Part shown: piece by piece, positions 34,716 to 43,036 of the stretch
Position numbering within the stretch: position 1 is the first letter of the stretch
Layout of the letters: the number at the start of each line of letters is the position of its first letter
Assembly (NCBI RefSeq): GCF_023094165.1
Contig: NZ_JALMDK010000010.1
Location: 203,673 to 267,672 of the forward strand
DNA from: Crossiella sp. S99.2
Lineage (GTDB): Bacteria; Actinomycetota; Actinomycetes; Mycobacteriales; Pseudonocardiaceae
DNA: 64,000 bases
Direction of reading: 5' to 3'
The notes under the pieces: model-generated
Told to the model about the DNA's origin: nothing
Seen by the model: only the letters and a program-made list of their open reading frames with translations
The model's database searches: none
Position numbers and translations under genes: made by a program

Positions 34716-35924
34716 TCACGCGGCCAGTTCGGCCACGGCGGCGGCCACCTGGGCCACCTCGTCCTGGGTGTTGTAGTAGTGCGGCGACAACCGCAGTGCC
34801 CAGTCGACCTGCTTGTCGGCGAAGTCGAACTGGGCCAGCTCGCGGAAGCTCAGCGCCGAGTTGATCCCGCGCTGGTCCAGGGCTGTCTTGAACGCGGCCG
34901 AATCCCAGCCGGCGATCGCGAAGGTCACCATCGCGGACAACCGCGGCCCGCGATCCAGCACCCGCACCCCGGGCACCTCGGCCAGTCGCGCCCGCAGGTC
35001 CGCGCCGAGCGCGGGGGAGTAGCGCTCCACTTCAGCCATGCCGACCTTCAGCGCGTACCGGGCCGCCGCAGCGCAGCCCAGCAGCGTCGAGTACGGGAAC
35101 TCCCACTCCTCGAACCGCGCCGCCGAAGCCACCGGCTGATACCGGCCCGGCTCCACCCAGCGGGCGCCGTACATGTCGATGAACAGCGGCTCGTAGCCCT
35201 CGCGCAGGACCCGGTCGGAGACGTAGAGGAACCCGGAGCCACGCGGCCCGCGCAGGTATTTGCGGCAGGTCGAGGACAGCAGATCGCAGCCGATCTCCTC
35301 GACGTCGATCTCGAACTGGCCGACCGTCTGACAGGCGTCCACCAGGTACAGCAACCCCAGCTCCCGGCAGTGCCGCCCGATCTCGGCGATCGGCTGCACC
35401 AGGCCGGAGTTGGTCGGCACGTGCGTCACCGCGACCAGGCGCGGCCGCCGGGTGCGCATCAGCGCCGCCATCGCCTCGACGTCCACGCCGGTGCCGTCAG
35501 CGTGATCCGGGGCGTGCACCACCTCGACGCCGAATCGCTTGCGCAGGGCCAGGAACGCGATCTGGTTGGAGATGAAGTCGTTGCGGGTGGTCAGGATGAC
35601 GTCGCCGCGCTCGAACGGGATCGCGGACAGTGCCTTGGTGTAGGCGTGCGTAGCGCTACCGGCGAACGCGATGTTCTCCGGTTTGCAGTTGATCAGCTCG
35701 GCGAGCGCGGCGTAGAAGTCCCGCACCTGCCCGGCCTGGGCCGCCGACGCCTCGTAGCCGCCGATCCGCGCTTCCAGGTCCAGGTGTTCCTGCATGGCGG
35801 CCAGGACCGGCCGGGCCAGCAGTCCGCAGCCCGCGTTGTTGAAGTGGACGACAGACTCGCAGCCCGGGGTGTCCGCGCGTAGCGCTGCCAGATCCAGGGC
35901 GATAGCGCTATCGTGGTCTCTCAT
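34716..35924 (-). CDS. Class V aminotransferase-fold PLP enzyme
   Basis: 402 aa. FNNAGCGLLARPVLAAMQEHLDLEARIGGYE is the N-terminus of the cysteine-desulfurase/isopenicillin-epimerase-like group. LVDACQTVGQFEIDV holds the Asp that meets the PLP pyridine N, and SSTCRKYLRGPRGSGFLY holds the likely Schiff-base Lys. The reaction is not fixed by sequence. The start ATG (35924) overlaps the ATG of the divergent MocR gene, so it has almost no leader and is probably the regulator's target. The upstream open frame to 36251 is only a shadow. Confidence 0.88.
   Translation of the reverse strand: MRDHDSAIALDLAALRADTPGCESVVHFNNAGCGLLARPVLAAMQEHLDLEARIGGYEASAAQAGQVRDFYAALAELINCKPENIAFAGSATHAYTKALSAIPFERGDVILTTRNDFISNQIAFLALRKRFGVEVVHAPDHADGTGVDVEAMAALMRTRRPRLVAVTHVPTNSGLVQPIAEIGRHCRELGLLYLVDACQTVGQFEIDVEEIGCDLLSSTCRKYLRGPRGSGFLYVSDRVLREGYEPLFIDMYGARWVEPGRYQPVASAARFEEWEFPYSTLLGCAAAARYALKVGMAEVERYSPALGADLRARLAEVPGVRVLDRGPRLSAMVTFAIAGWDSAAFKTALDQRGINSALSFRELAQFDFADKQVDWALRLSPHYYNTQDEVAQVAAAVAELAA
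35650..35659. promoter_or_regulatory. GTAGCGCTAC palindrome inside the aminotransferase gene
   Basis: A perfect 10-bp palindrome with the TAGCGCTA core that recurs at 35903 and 36065. It lies about 250 bp from the shared start region, inside coding sequence, and could be a distal site for looping by the MocR-type regulator. Confidence 0.35.
35879..35912. promoter_or_regulatory. TAGCGCTA operator pair in the divergent MocR/aminotransferase promoter
   Basis: GTAGCGCTGC at 35879-35888 and the perfect 12-bp palindrome GATAGCGCTATC at 35901-35912 lie 23 bp apart, about two helical turns, just beyond the overlapping start codons. MocR/PdxR-type regulators usually bind repeated half-sites between themselves and a divergent target gene. 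A weaker TAGCACTG follows at 35934. Confidence 0.6.
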
Positions 35925-37308
35925 GTCCGAGAGTAGCACTGTCGACCGGTTGGCCGCCCGGTTGCGTACCGAGATCGCCGGGCTCGCGCCAGGGGATCGC
36001 CTGCCCAGCAGCCGTGACCTGGTGCAGCGGCTCGGGGTCAGCCCGGTGAGCGTGAGCAGGGCGGTAGCGCTACTGGCGGCCGAGGGCGCGGTGGTCACCC
36101 GGCCCGGCACTGGCACCTTTGTCGCACCCCGCCGCGCCGCGCCGGTTCGGGGTGACACCTCCTGGCAGACCGTGGTGCTGCCCAGCCGCCCGGCCGACCC
36201 GCTCACCGCCACCGACCTGCTCAGCGCACCTCCGGATGGCACGATCACCATGGCGGGCGGCTACCTGCACCAGTCCCTGCAACCCACCCGCGCGCTCGCC
36301 GCCGCGCTGACCCGCGCCGCCCGCCGCCCCGACGCCTGGGACCGCGCGCCCTCCAACGGCCTCGCTCCGCTGCGCACCCTGTTCGCCCGGATGGCCGGCG
36401 GCGATCTTGGCCCGGACGACGTGCTGATCACCGGCGGCGGTCAGGGCGCCCTGGCCATGGCCTGCCGGGCGCTCGCCACCCCGGGCAGTCCGGTGCTGGT
36501 GGAATCCCCGACCTACCAGGGCGCGCTCGCCGCGGCCCGCGCCGCCGGACTCACCCCGGTCCCGGTTCCCCTGGACGCCGACGGCATCCGCCCCGACCTG
36601 CTCGCCGAGGCCCTGCGCGGCACCGGCGCCCGGCTGATCTACCTCCAGCCCGGCTGCCACAACCCCACCGGCGCGGTGCTGTCCGCCGAGCGCCGCCGCC
36701 AGGTCCTGGAACTGGCCCGCGCGGCCAGGGCCTTCGTCATCGAGGATGATTTCGCCCGCCACCTCGGCCACGGCACGCCACCCCCGCCGCCGCTGGTCGC
36801 CGAGGACCCGGACGGCACCGTGGTCCACCTGACCTCGCTGACCAAACCCGCCGCGCCCAGCCTGCGGGTGGGCGCGCTGATCGCCCGCGGTCCGGCCCTG
36901 GCCCGGCTGCGCGCCACCCGCTTGGTGGACGACTTCTTCCTGGCCCGCCCACTCCAGGAAGCCGCCCTGGACCTGCTCAGCAACCCGGCCTGGGACCGGC
37001 ACCGCCGCGCACTGGCCGCCGCGCTCAAGGAACGCTGTGCCACCCTGGCCGCCGCACTGGCCCACGAAGCTCCACAGTGGACAGTCCGGGCCCCGGTCGG
37101 CGGTCTGCACCTGTGGCTGCGGCTGGACACCGAAGAGGCCGGCATCGTCAACACCGCCCGAGCCCAGGGCGTCACCGTGGTCTCCGGCCGCGGTCACTTC
37201 GCCGCCGAGCCGCCGGCCCCGCATCTGCGGCTGAGTTTCGCGGCAGCGGCCGACCTCGCCGAACTCACCGAAGCCGCCCGCAGGCTCGGCCGGGCGGCGA
37301 CAGACTGA
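35923..37308 (+). CDS. MocR-type (GntR-aminotransferase fusion) transcriptional regulator
   Basis: 461 aa. N-terminal GntR winged helix (LRTEIAGLAPGDRLPSSRDLVQRLGVSPVSVSRAVALLAAEGAVVTRPGTGTFV), then a class I aminotransferase-like domain with YLQPGCHNPTGAVL and the PLP Lys region HLTSLTKPAAPSLRVG. Such proteins sense PLP or an amino compound. ATG 35923 shares two bases with the ATG of the divergent class V enzyme, so its transcript is likely leaderless. A third TAGCGCTA site is inside its own 5' coding region. Probably autoregulated. Confidence 0.92.
   Translation: MSESSTVDRLAARLRTEIAGLAPGDRLPSSRDLVQRLGVSPVSVSRAVALLAAEGAVVTRPGTGTFVAPRRAAPVRGDTSWQTVVLPSRPADPLTATDLLSAPPDGTITMAGGYLHQSLQPTRALAAALTRAARRPDAWDRAPSNGLAPLRTLFARMAGGDLGPDDVLITGGGQGALAMACRALATPGSPVLVESPTYQGALAAARAAGLTPVPVPLDADGIRPDLLAEALRGTGARLIYLQPGCHNPTGAVLSAERRRQVLELARAARAFVIEDDFARHLGHGTPPPPPLVAEDPDGTVVHLTSLTKPAAPSLRVGALIARGPALARLRATRLVDDFFLARPLQEAALDLLSNPAWDRHRRALAAALKERCATLAAALAHEAPQWTVRAPVGGLHLWLRLDTEEAGIVNTARAQGVTVVSGRGHFAAEPPAPHLRLSFAAAADLAELTEAARRLGRAATD
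36064..36073. promoter_or_regulatory. GTAGCGCTAC palindrome in the 5' end of the MocR gene
   Basis: Same core as the operator pair, about 140 bp inside the regulator gene. Three exact TAGCGCTA words within about 420 bp is far above chance at this base composition, which supports a true binding site. Confidence 0.45.
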
Positions 37309-37340
37309 CGGCCCCCGGCACAGGAACCGGGGGCCGTCAG
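37305..37340. terminator. 14-bp perfect stem between convergent genes
   Basis: CTGACGGCCCCCGG at 37305-37318 pairs perfectly with 37327-37340 around an 8-nt loop. It includes the stop codon of the MocR gene and ends 19 nt before the stop of the convergent hydrolase gene. Confidence 0.85.
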
Positions 37341-37358
37341 CGAGAAGGAAACCGCGAC

Positions 37359-39098
37359 TCAGTCGGAGAAGGTCAGGTCCGCCACCGCGATCGCGCCCTT
37401 GGGCGTCTTGTTGAACGCCAGGTACACACTGTCCACACGGGACAGATCAACGCCGGTGAACGCGCTCAGCGGCACCCGCACCTGGTGGAACAGGAAGTGC
37501 GGGATGACATCCGCGGTGCCCGGCGGCACGTGCGGGTAGTCCAGCTGCTTGCCGAACTGCGCCACCGGCACCGACATCTTGCCGCCCGCCCGGTCGGTGA
37601 CCACGACCTGGAGGTCCTGCGCCACCCCCGCCGGGTTGGCCGGGTCGGTGAAGTCCACCGCGGCCCGGAACCGCACCGCGGCGAACTTGCGGATGTCCTG
37701 GTGCGCCACCGGAATCGTGTTGCTCAACGTGTCCGAGATGTGGCCCCACGCGAGCCGTTGCGCGGACACGCCCAGGGTGCCGTATCCGCGGTGTGGTTCG
37801 CGTTGCCGGTTGGCCTGCTTGGTGTTCAGGCAGGAAGCGTCCGTTGTGGACGGTGTGCCGCCGCACAGCTTTGTGGTCAGCGTGCCGCCCAGCGTCACCT
37901 GGCCGCCCAGCTGGTTCACCTGGTGCGAATCCGCGGCGGCGAACCGGTTCACGTCCAACCGCCGGTTGTTCACACTCGGCGAGTGGTAGCTGACCAGCAC
38001 GGTCGCACCGATCGAGGCCGGGGTGGTGACCTCGCCGCGCCACAGCGGTGCGAACGCCGCCTCGCCACCGAGGTAGTGCCGGAAGAAGCTGCCCAGGTAG
38101 CCGTTGCCCGCGTCGCGCTGCTTCTCCTCGGAGAGCCGGGTGGACTGCGAGGGGTGGCACTGCGAGGAAGTGTTGGAGGAACGCCAATCGTCCCAGGCCC
38201 CGGCCAGCCCGCTGCTGGGCGTCCAGTTGGTGTTGAAGTAGTTGTGGTTGGCGCCGATCACGGTGAAGATCGAGTGCACGCCGATGTCGTTGGCGTCGGT
38301 GTAGCGGGCGTCGTCGTAGTAGTGCACGCCCTGCAGGTCGGACAGGTCGCCGTCACAGGTCGGGATCAGCGTGCCCACCGGCAGGTTCAGCGGGATCCGC
38401 CGGTGGAAGTCGGTCGGGGCCAGCGGCAGGATCGCCTTGATCGCGTACGGCGCGGGCCGCTGCGAGTTCAGTTCCACCGCGCGCACGATGCCCTCACCGC
38501 CGCGCGAGTGCCCCATCAACCCCACCTTGCCGAAGTCGAAGGAGCGCACCGATTCCTGGGGGATCGGGGCGCCGGCCTGGTCCCGCCAGTCCCGCCACAG
38601 GTCCAGGTGCTTGAGGGTCAGGTGCCCCCGGGCGACCATGCCGTACTGCGCGTCGGAGTTGTCCGCCGCGTTGATCCCGTTGGCGCTGATGGAGATCACC
38701 GCGTAGCCGTGGCTGGCCAGCGAGCGGGCGGCGTAGGCGTAGCCGAGGTGGCTGGGGATCGGCAGCCTGCCGTCCGTGCACGGCCAGGCCAGCGAGGGAT
38801 TGCCGCCGGCAGGCGCGGACATGCAGGTGGAATGCCGCCCGTGCAGGAACACCACCAGCGGATACGGGCCCTTGGCCGCGTCCTTCGGGTAGTAGACCTG
38901 TCCGGCCAGTTCCACCGGCTTGGCGAACCCGGGCGGGGTGTAGGCGGTGTCGCCCAGGTTGTAGGGCGCCTCGCTGACCTCGTGCGTGCCGTTCACCAGT
39001 GGATCCGGCACGTCGGCCGGCGCGGCCTGGGCGGTGCCGGTGACGAGCAGGGTGGCGGCCAGCGGGGCGAGCAGGGCCGCGGCGAGCAGACGCCTCAT
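37359..39098 (-). CDS. Secreted alpha/beta hydrolase (chlorophyllase/dienelactone hydrolase-like)
   Basis: 579 aa. A signal peptide with cleavage after AQA at about residue 25. The hydrolase core has LVVFLHGRHS for the oxyanion region and the nucleophile elbow GHSRGGE with Ser198; ICAP-type LPLAPTDF and later HNYF regions fit the Asp/His part. The last 150 residues (KFAAVRFRAAVDFTDPANPAG, VRVPLSAFTGVDLSRVDSVYLAF) look like a beta-sandwich carbohydrate- or protein-binding module. It should be an exported esterase or similar. It is coupled by ATGA to the exported small protein gene upstream. Confidence 0.85.
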   Translation of the reverse strand: MRRLLAAALLAPLAATLLVTGTAQAAPADVPDPLVNGTHEVSEAPYNLGDTAYTPPGFAKPVELAGQVYYPKDAAKGPYPLVVFLHGRHSTCMSAPAGGNPSLAWPCTDGRLPIPSHLGYAYAARSLASHGYAVISISANGINAADNSDAQYGMVARGHLTLKHLDLWRDWRDQAGAPIPQESVRSFDFGKVGLMGHSRGGEGIVRAVELNSQRPAPYAIKAILPLAPTDFHRRIPLNLPVGTLIPTCDGDLSDLQGVHYYDDARYTDANDIGVHSIFTVIGANHNYFNTNWTPSSGLAGAWDDWRSSNTSSQCHPSQSTRLSEEKQRDAGNGYLGSFFRHYLGGEAAFAPLWRGEVTTPASIGATVLVSYHSPSVNNRRLDVNRFAAADSHQVNQLGGQVTLGGTLTTKLCGGTPSTTDASCLNTKQANRQREPHRGYGTLGVSAQRLAWGHISDTLSNTIPVAHQDIRKFAAVRFRAAVDFTDPANPAGVAQDLQVVVTDRAGGKMSVPVAQFGKQLDYPHVPPGTADVIPHFLFHQVRVPLSAFTGVDLSRVDSVYLAFNKTPKGAIAVADLTFSD

Positions 39099-39622
39099 CG
39101 CGGGCCTCCCAGGGTCAGCGTGCCGACGGTGACCGGCGCTTCGTGGCCGTACTGGTAGGACACGGTGGCGCCCTGCTTCAACTCGACCTCGGCGGGCAGC
39201 GCGACCTTGGCCGCGTCCAGGTGCTCGGCCAGCAGACCGCGGCCGAGCGGTTTGCCGTCCAGCAGCACCACGTAGTCCAGCGCGCCGACCTGGAAGGAAC
39301 CGGACACGGTCAGCCTGCGCACCGGCTTGGCCCGCTCGGCGACCGCGACCTCGTCGATGAGGAGGCCCTTGCCGTGGGCGAGCACCTTGCCGGCCGGCGC
39401 GGTCTGCACCGAGGCCGCGACCGGGGCTTCCGGAGCGGGCGGCAGCGGGTCGCCTGCTCCGGCGCCCGGTGCGACGGGCGCGTGCGGGACGGGCTGGGCC
39501 GCCCCGGTCTCATCCGCGGACGGTGACTGTGCGTACAACGTGGTCACCGTCACAATCGAGGCGGCGAAAGCCGCCAACACCGCCACCCGGGTGAACCAGG
39601 TGGTTCGAGTTCTTCTGGGCAA
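39095..39622 (-). CDS. Membrane-anchored or secreted protein of unknown function
   Basis: 175 aa. A basic N-terminus and hydrophobic helix (FTRVAVLAAFAASIVTVTTLYAQ) act as anchor or signal. A Pro/Ala-rich stretch (about 40-75) leads to a beta-rich domain (VRRLTVSGSFQVGALDYVVLLDGKPLGRGLL, then VSYQYGHEAPVTVGTL). I do not recognise the family. It precedes the hydrolase with an ATGA overlap, so the two are likely expressed and perhaps act together at the cell surface. Confidence 0.7.
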   Translation of the reverse strand: MPRRTRTTWFTRVAVLAAFAASIVTVTTLYAQSPSADETGAAQPVPHAPVAPGAGAGDPLPPAPEAPVAASVQTAPAGKVLAHGKGLLIDEVAVAERAKPVRRLTVSGSFQVGALDYVVLLDGKPLGRGLLAEHLDAAKVALPAEVELKQGATVSYQYGHEAPVTVGTLTLGGPR

Positions 39623-39898
39623 AAGAGGTCTCCCGCCGGTACTGGAACGCTTATCCGGTGGCTCAGGGGAGCCGGGATCTCACGGACCGTACGAAACGGG
39701 CAAACTCCCTGGTAGGGGCCGATTTGCTGGAGTTGACCCGACCGAAGGCGGTTCTTGTTCGAGATTTCAGTTCGACTTGACATGTGAACCGCGAAAGCCA
39801 ACGCCACGTTGGTAGAGTGCGCACCTACTTTCCGTGATTTCAATTTTCTCCGCCCCGGGGTGCTTCCGTTCCGGCGAGTTTGGCTCCACCGTTGTCAT
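39623..39898. other. Divergent intergenic region
   Basis: About 275 bases between the exported-protein gene and the membrane-protein gene. It is less GC-rich than its surroundings. It holds TTGACA at 39776-39781, a possible plus-strand -35 box without a convincing -10, and a small dyad CCAACG-CCA-CGTTGG at 39798-39812 that could be an operator. No gene or structured RNA could be supported. Confidence 0.4.
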
Positions 39899-40447
39899 AT
39901 GCGGGGAGGTAACTCTGGGGTCAGCACCCTCGTCCGGCCGCCGCGGCCGGCGGAGGCACGCTGGATTCCCGTCTGGCCGGCGTACGCGGCCGCGATCTGG
40001 GTGGTCACCTACGTGGTGTGGGTGTTCCTGGACATCGCCGGCCACGTGCTCAGCGGCGACTACATGGTCGAGTCCATGCTGGCCGCGGTGCTGGCCGACT
40101 CGGTGCTACGCGCGGTCTCCGGCATCCTGATCCTGGCCACCATGCGGTCCTGGCGTTTCACCGTGCCGGACGGGCTGATGTTGCTGCTGGCCTGGGCCGC
40201 GGCCGGCGGCAGCCTGGCCTTCCCGCTGTACAAGACGGCCCGGTTCGCGCTGGCCGCCAACCACCTGGCCGACCCGTGGCCCGCGCCCTACTTCACCGTG
40301 GCCCTGCTGGGGTTGTCGGTCGGCGCCGCGCTATTCGTGACCGCCGCGGTCTCGTTTCTCAATCGCAGCAACGCGCCGCGCCGCTGGGCGATCCTGGGGC
40401 TGTTCCTCGGATTCTTCGTCATGTATCTGCCGGTGTCGCATTGGTGA
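39899..40447 (+). CDS. Four-helix integral membrane protein of unknown function
   Basis: 182 aa. Four or five hydrophobic segments: PVWPAYAAAIWVVTYVVWVFL, AVSGILILATM, GLMLLLAWAAAGGSLAFPLY, YFTVALLGLSVGAALFVTAAVSFL and WAILGLFLGFFVMYLPV. No family signature recognised. The ATG at 39899 is used; an upstream open frame to 39809 exists but is not convincing, and GGGGAGG sits just inside this start, so a later start is possible. Confidence 0.6.
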   Translation: MRGGNSGVSTLVRPPRPAEARWIPVWPAYAAAIWVVTYVVWVFLDIAGHVLSGDYMVESMLAAVLADSVLRAVSGILILATMRSWRFTVPDGLMLLLAWAAAGGSLAFPLYKTARFALAANHLADPWPAPYFTVALLGLSVGAALFVTAAVSFLNRSNAPRRWAILGLFLGFFVMYLPVSHW

Positions 40448-40506
40448 CATCGAATTAGGGCGACCTAACGAAGTAGCCCGGCCCGGCTGAAACACACCTC
40501 AGCGGA

Positions 40507-41133
40507 TCACCGCGGCTGCACGGCGGCGTAAAGCTGCCCGGCCAGCTCAGTCGCCCGCCCCCGGCACTGCTCGCCACGCGGCGGATCGTTCCGGCCGGAG
40601 ACGTAGAACACGGTGAGCACCGCGTTCTCGTCCAGGACCTCCAGCCGGCAGCCGATCTTGCTGCTGTCGGGATCCAGCCAGCGGGCCTCCGCCCCGGGTC
40701 CGCTCGCCTGCTCATCACGCGGCGTGGCGTTCCGGACGAAGTCGTCCTTGGCGCGCTTGCTCCCAGGCTGGGGCCCGGTGGCGTTCTCCGAGGACTCCCA
40801 GACCCGGATGTTGAGGTCCACCCAGGACTGATCGCCGTTCGCGCCCCGGAAGGTGCAACTGCGATCGGGTGAGTTGCCCCCGGTCGAGTCCTCCTTGCGC
40901 TCACCGCGCGGCAGCCCGCGCACCGCCTCCTGGAGCGCCACGCAGCCAGGCAGCCGCGCGAAGGTGTACTTCAGCGCCGCCGGGACCGGTGTGGCCGACG
41001 TGGTAGCCGGGCCGGCCGTGGGCGTCGGCGTCGGCGAACCGCTGGGGCCGACGCAGCCGCTGACGAACGCCGTCGCCGCGGCCACCAGGCCGAGGACCGG
41101 CCGGGACCAGTCGCGGTGGGAGTTGTGGCCCAT
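40507..41133 (-). CDS. Lipoprotein linked to the ESX-like module
   Basis: 208 aa. Signal peptide with lipobox VSGC (Cys at about residue 28), followed by a Pro/Thr/Ser-rich linker and a compact domain with three or four Cys (LPGCVALQEAVRGLP, SCTFRG, IGCRLEVL, QCRGRA) that could form disulfides. It resembles the DUF3558-type lipoproteins that are common beside WXG100-like genes in actinomycetes, but I cannot confirm the family. It lies 23 nt after the WXG100-like gene on the same strand. Confidence 0.75.
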   Translation of the reverse strand: MGHNSHRDWSRPVLGLVAAATAFVSGCVGPSGSPTPTPTAGPATTSATPVPAALKYTFARLPGCVALQEAVRGLPRGERKEDSTGGNSPDRSCTFRGANGDQSWVDLNIRVWESSENATGPQPGSKRAKDDFVRNATPRDEQASGPGAEARWLDPDSSKIGCRLEVLDENAVLTVFYVSGRNDPPRGEQCRGRATELAGQLYAAVQPR

Positions 41134-41156
41134 GGCTCCTTCTCCGTCGGTGCGGG

Positions 41157-41879
41157 TCAGCCCTCGATGGCCTGCGGCCATGCCTTGTCGGGCAGCGCGG
41201 TGTCGGTCATCAAGCTCATGATGTCCCTGACCTTGGCCATCGCCGCGACGAACCGCTCGACGATGCCCACCATGTTGTTCAGCACGCCGGTGACGAGCTG
41301 GCCGATCGCGCCCGCGAGCTTGTCCACGGCGAACGGGATCTCGACCACCGTGGCCGCCTCGATCGCGACCGCGACCAGTTCACCCAGGAAGTTGGTGGCG
41401 ATCTCGGCGAGCTTGGTCATGTACTGGATGTTGTACATGGCGATGTCCATCAGCCACTTGCTGACGCTGTCGGACTTGGTCGAGTAGGCCTTGATCGCCT
41501 CGTTCTGCTCGTCCCGCTTGATCTGGTACTTGTCTGCCGCGTCGCCCTTCCACTGGATCGTCAGGTCGGTCTTGCGCTGGGAGAGCCCGTTCACCGGGCC
41601 CTGGACCTTCTCCACCCAGTTGAAGGACTGGACGATCAGCGACACCACGGGCGTGTGGTGCGCGAGTGCGGTCTGGACCAGCTGGCGCACCTTGGCCAGG
41701 TGTTCCCGGATCTCGTCCATCGCGGGCTTGATGAGCAGCATCGCCGGACCGAGCAGGAACCGCCAGTCGTTGATGTTGTCGACCGCCTCGTTGTACTTCT
41801 TGCTGCAGTCGTTCACCTTGGTCTCAAGGCCGTTGAAGTGATTGTTGAACTCGTTGACCATGTCGGCGGAAACGGACAT
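41157..41879 (-). CDS. WXG100/ESX-like secreted helical protein
   Basis: 240 aa. Nearly all helical, with a central W-x-G turn (IQWKGDAADKY, about residue 112) as in WXG100 superfamily proteins, flanked by long heptad-like helices. The C-terminal third is more hydrophobic (FLGELVAVAIEAATVVEIPFAVDKLAGAIGQLVTGVLNNMVGIV) and could enter a membrane. No known toxin domain. ATG 41879 is chosen over GTG 41891. It is the last of three tightly spaced genes (YbaB-like, 113-aa helical, this one). No ESX ATPase is in the window. Confidence 0.75.
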   Translation of the reverse strand: MSVSADMVNEFNNHFNGLETKVNDCSKKYNEAVDNINDWRFLLGPAMLLIKPAMDEIREHLAKVRQLVQTALAHHTPVVSLIVQSFNWVEKVQGPVNGLSQRKTDLTIQWKGDAADKYQIKRDEQNEAIKAYSTKSDSVSKWLMDIAMYNIQYMTKLAEIATNFLGELVAVAIEAATVVEIPFAVDKLAGAIGQLVTGVLNNMVGIVERFVAAMAKVRDIMSLMTDTALPDKAWPQAIEG

Positions 41880-41894
41880 GTCGATCACCACACC

Positions 41895-42236
41895 CTAGGC
41901 CTTGTAGAACTTGCCGATGTCGATCTCGTTGATGCTCTCGGTGCGGTCGTACTCGTCGGCGATCCGCCGCAGCGCGACATCGATCTGGTTGAACTCGGTG
42001 ACCGCGCCCTGGAGCACCTTCTCCATGAAGTCGCGGAACTCCGCGTACTGCTTGGCCTGGATCTGGGCGTTGGCGATCCCGGGGAAGATGGCGAGGTCGC
42101 CGACGAAGAACGAGGTCCAGCCCAGGTAGGTCTCCTTGACGGCTTGCACGATCGGCTGGGTCTGGTCCGCCTTCTGCTGCCAGAGCTTGGCCTCGCTCCG
42201 CAGCGATTCGGTGACCACCTTGTAGTTGTCGGTCAT
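41895..42236 (-). CDS. Small helical ESX-like protein
   Basis: 113 aa. Predicted as two long helices with LWQQKADQTQPIVQAVKETYLGWTSFF in the middle; the LGWTSF may stand at the W-x-G turn position though the Gly precedes the Trp. The tail YDRTESINEIDIGKFYKA is polar. By size and place it is the probable partner of the 240-aa WXG100-like protein downstream (15-nt gap). It follows the YbaB-like gene by 2 nt. Confidence 0.75.
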   Translation of the reverse strand: MTDNYKVVTESLRSEAKLWQQKADQTQPIVQAVKETYLGWTSFFVGDLAIFPGIANAQIQAKQYAEFRDFMEKVLQGAVTEFNQIDVALRRIADEYDRTESINEIDIGKFYKA

Positions 42237-42238
42237 CG

Positions 42239-42961
42239 TCAGTCCTCGTCCTTCAACACGTTGAACTCCGAGAAGTACTCGTCATCGGCCTGGGTGGAGC
42301 TGCCGCGCGTCGCCCGCTCCGGGGTCGGCCGGGCCTCGCCGGCCACGCCGAGCCCTGCCCGCACGAACAGTTGCAGCGCGTCCTCGGCCAGCACCTCCTC
42401 GGCCGGGTTGTCCAGGGCGTGTGGGTCGCCGTTGAGCGCTATCGGGCCGCCGCCGCGCATGCGCAGCGTGAGGTAGCCCAGCGGGCTGCGGACCTCGTGG
42501 AAGTCCGCGGGCGGGGCCTGCTGCCCGCGGCGGATCTCGTCATACCGCGCATTGACGGCGTCGAGCCGGGCCCGGGTCCTGGACAGGAACTCATCCACGG
42601 ACAGCTCCGCCGGGTCCAGGAGATCGGCCTCCGGGGCCGGGGTGCGCGGCGGGGTCCGCGGACGGTGGGCCAGCTCCACCGCGAGCGCCCGCTGGAGCGC
42701 GGTCACATAGGTGTTGTAGAGCGTGGTGGGGAAGGACTCAGGGCTGATGTGGTCGGTCCACCTGGGCCGGATCCGGACCTTCGTGACCTTCGCGGACCTG
42801 GTGACCGTGACGATGACGAACCCGCTCGGGTCGCGGGCCTCGTAGGTGTCCGCGGGCTGCAGCTCCACACCACCCGGGTGGGTGAGTTCAGCAAGCCGGG
42901 CCCGCATCCGCGGATCATCGGGCACGTTCAGTGTGGCCAGCTCAACCTCGTCAAGCGCCAT
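42239..42961 (-). CDS. YbaB/EbfC-like protein of the ESX-like module
   Basis: 240 aa. The centre of the first half (GFVIVTVTRSAKVTKVRIRPRW) matches the beta-strand core of YbaB/EbfC-type nucleoid proteins, and the following helix (LYNTYVTALQRALAVELAHR) fits too. The rest is Pro/Ala-rich and acidic, ending in QADDEYFSEFNVLKDED. Long YbaB-like proteins often start WXG100-like gene sets in Pseudonocardiales, where they may be adaptors rather than DNA binders. First gene of a three-gene unit plus lipoprotein. Confidence 0.65.
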   Translation of the reverse strand: MALDEVELATLNVPDDPRMRARLAELTHPGGVELQPADTYEARDPSGFVIVTVTRSAKVTKVRIRPRWTDHISPESFPTTLYNTYVTALQRALAVELAHRPRTPPRTPAPEADLLDPAELSVDEFLSRTRARLDAVNARYDEIRRGQQAPPADFHEVRSPLGYLTLRMRGGGPIALNGDPHALDNPAEEVLAEDALQLFVRAGLGVAGEARPTPERATRGSSTQADDEYFSEFNVLKDED

Positions 42962-43036
42962 GACACCACCCCCTGAACTTCTGGCTGCGCATCGGCCGAC
43001 CCTAGCCGGACCGGGCGAACGTCGCTGGCTGCGGCG

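Noticed and set aside
37077..39158. 693-codon plus-strand frame over the secreted hydrolase
   Set aside because: Antisense shadow of a gene with signal peptide and catalytic motif; the translation is low-complexity.
39623..39800. Cyclic-di-AMP (ydaO-type) riboswitch before the exported-protein gene
   Set aside because: The leader has GC-rich segments that first looked suggestive, but the conserved core blocks could not be placed, so no riboswitch is claimed.
42971..43036. Terminator or small RNA between YbaB-like and AraC genes
   Set aside because: No convincing dyad or promoter pair was seen in this short gap.
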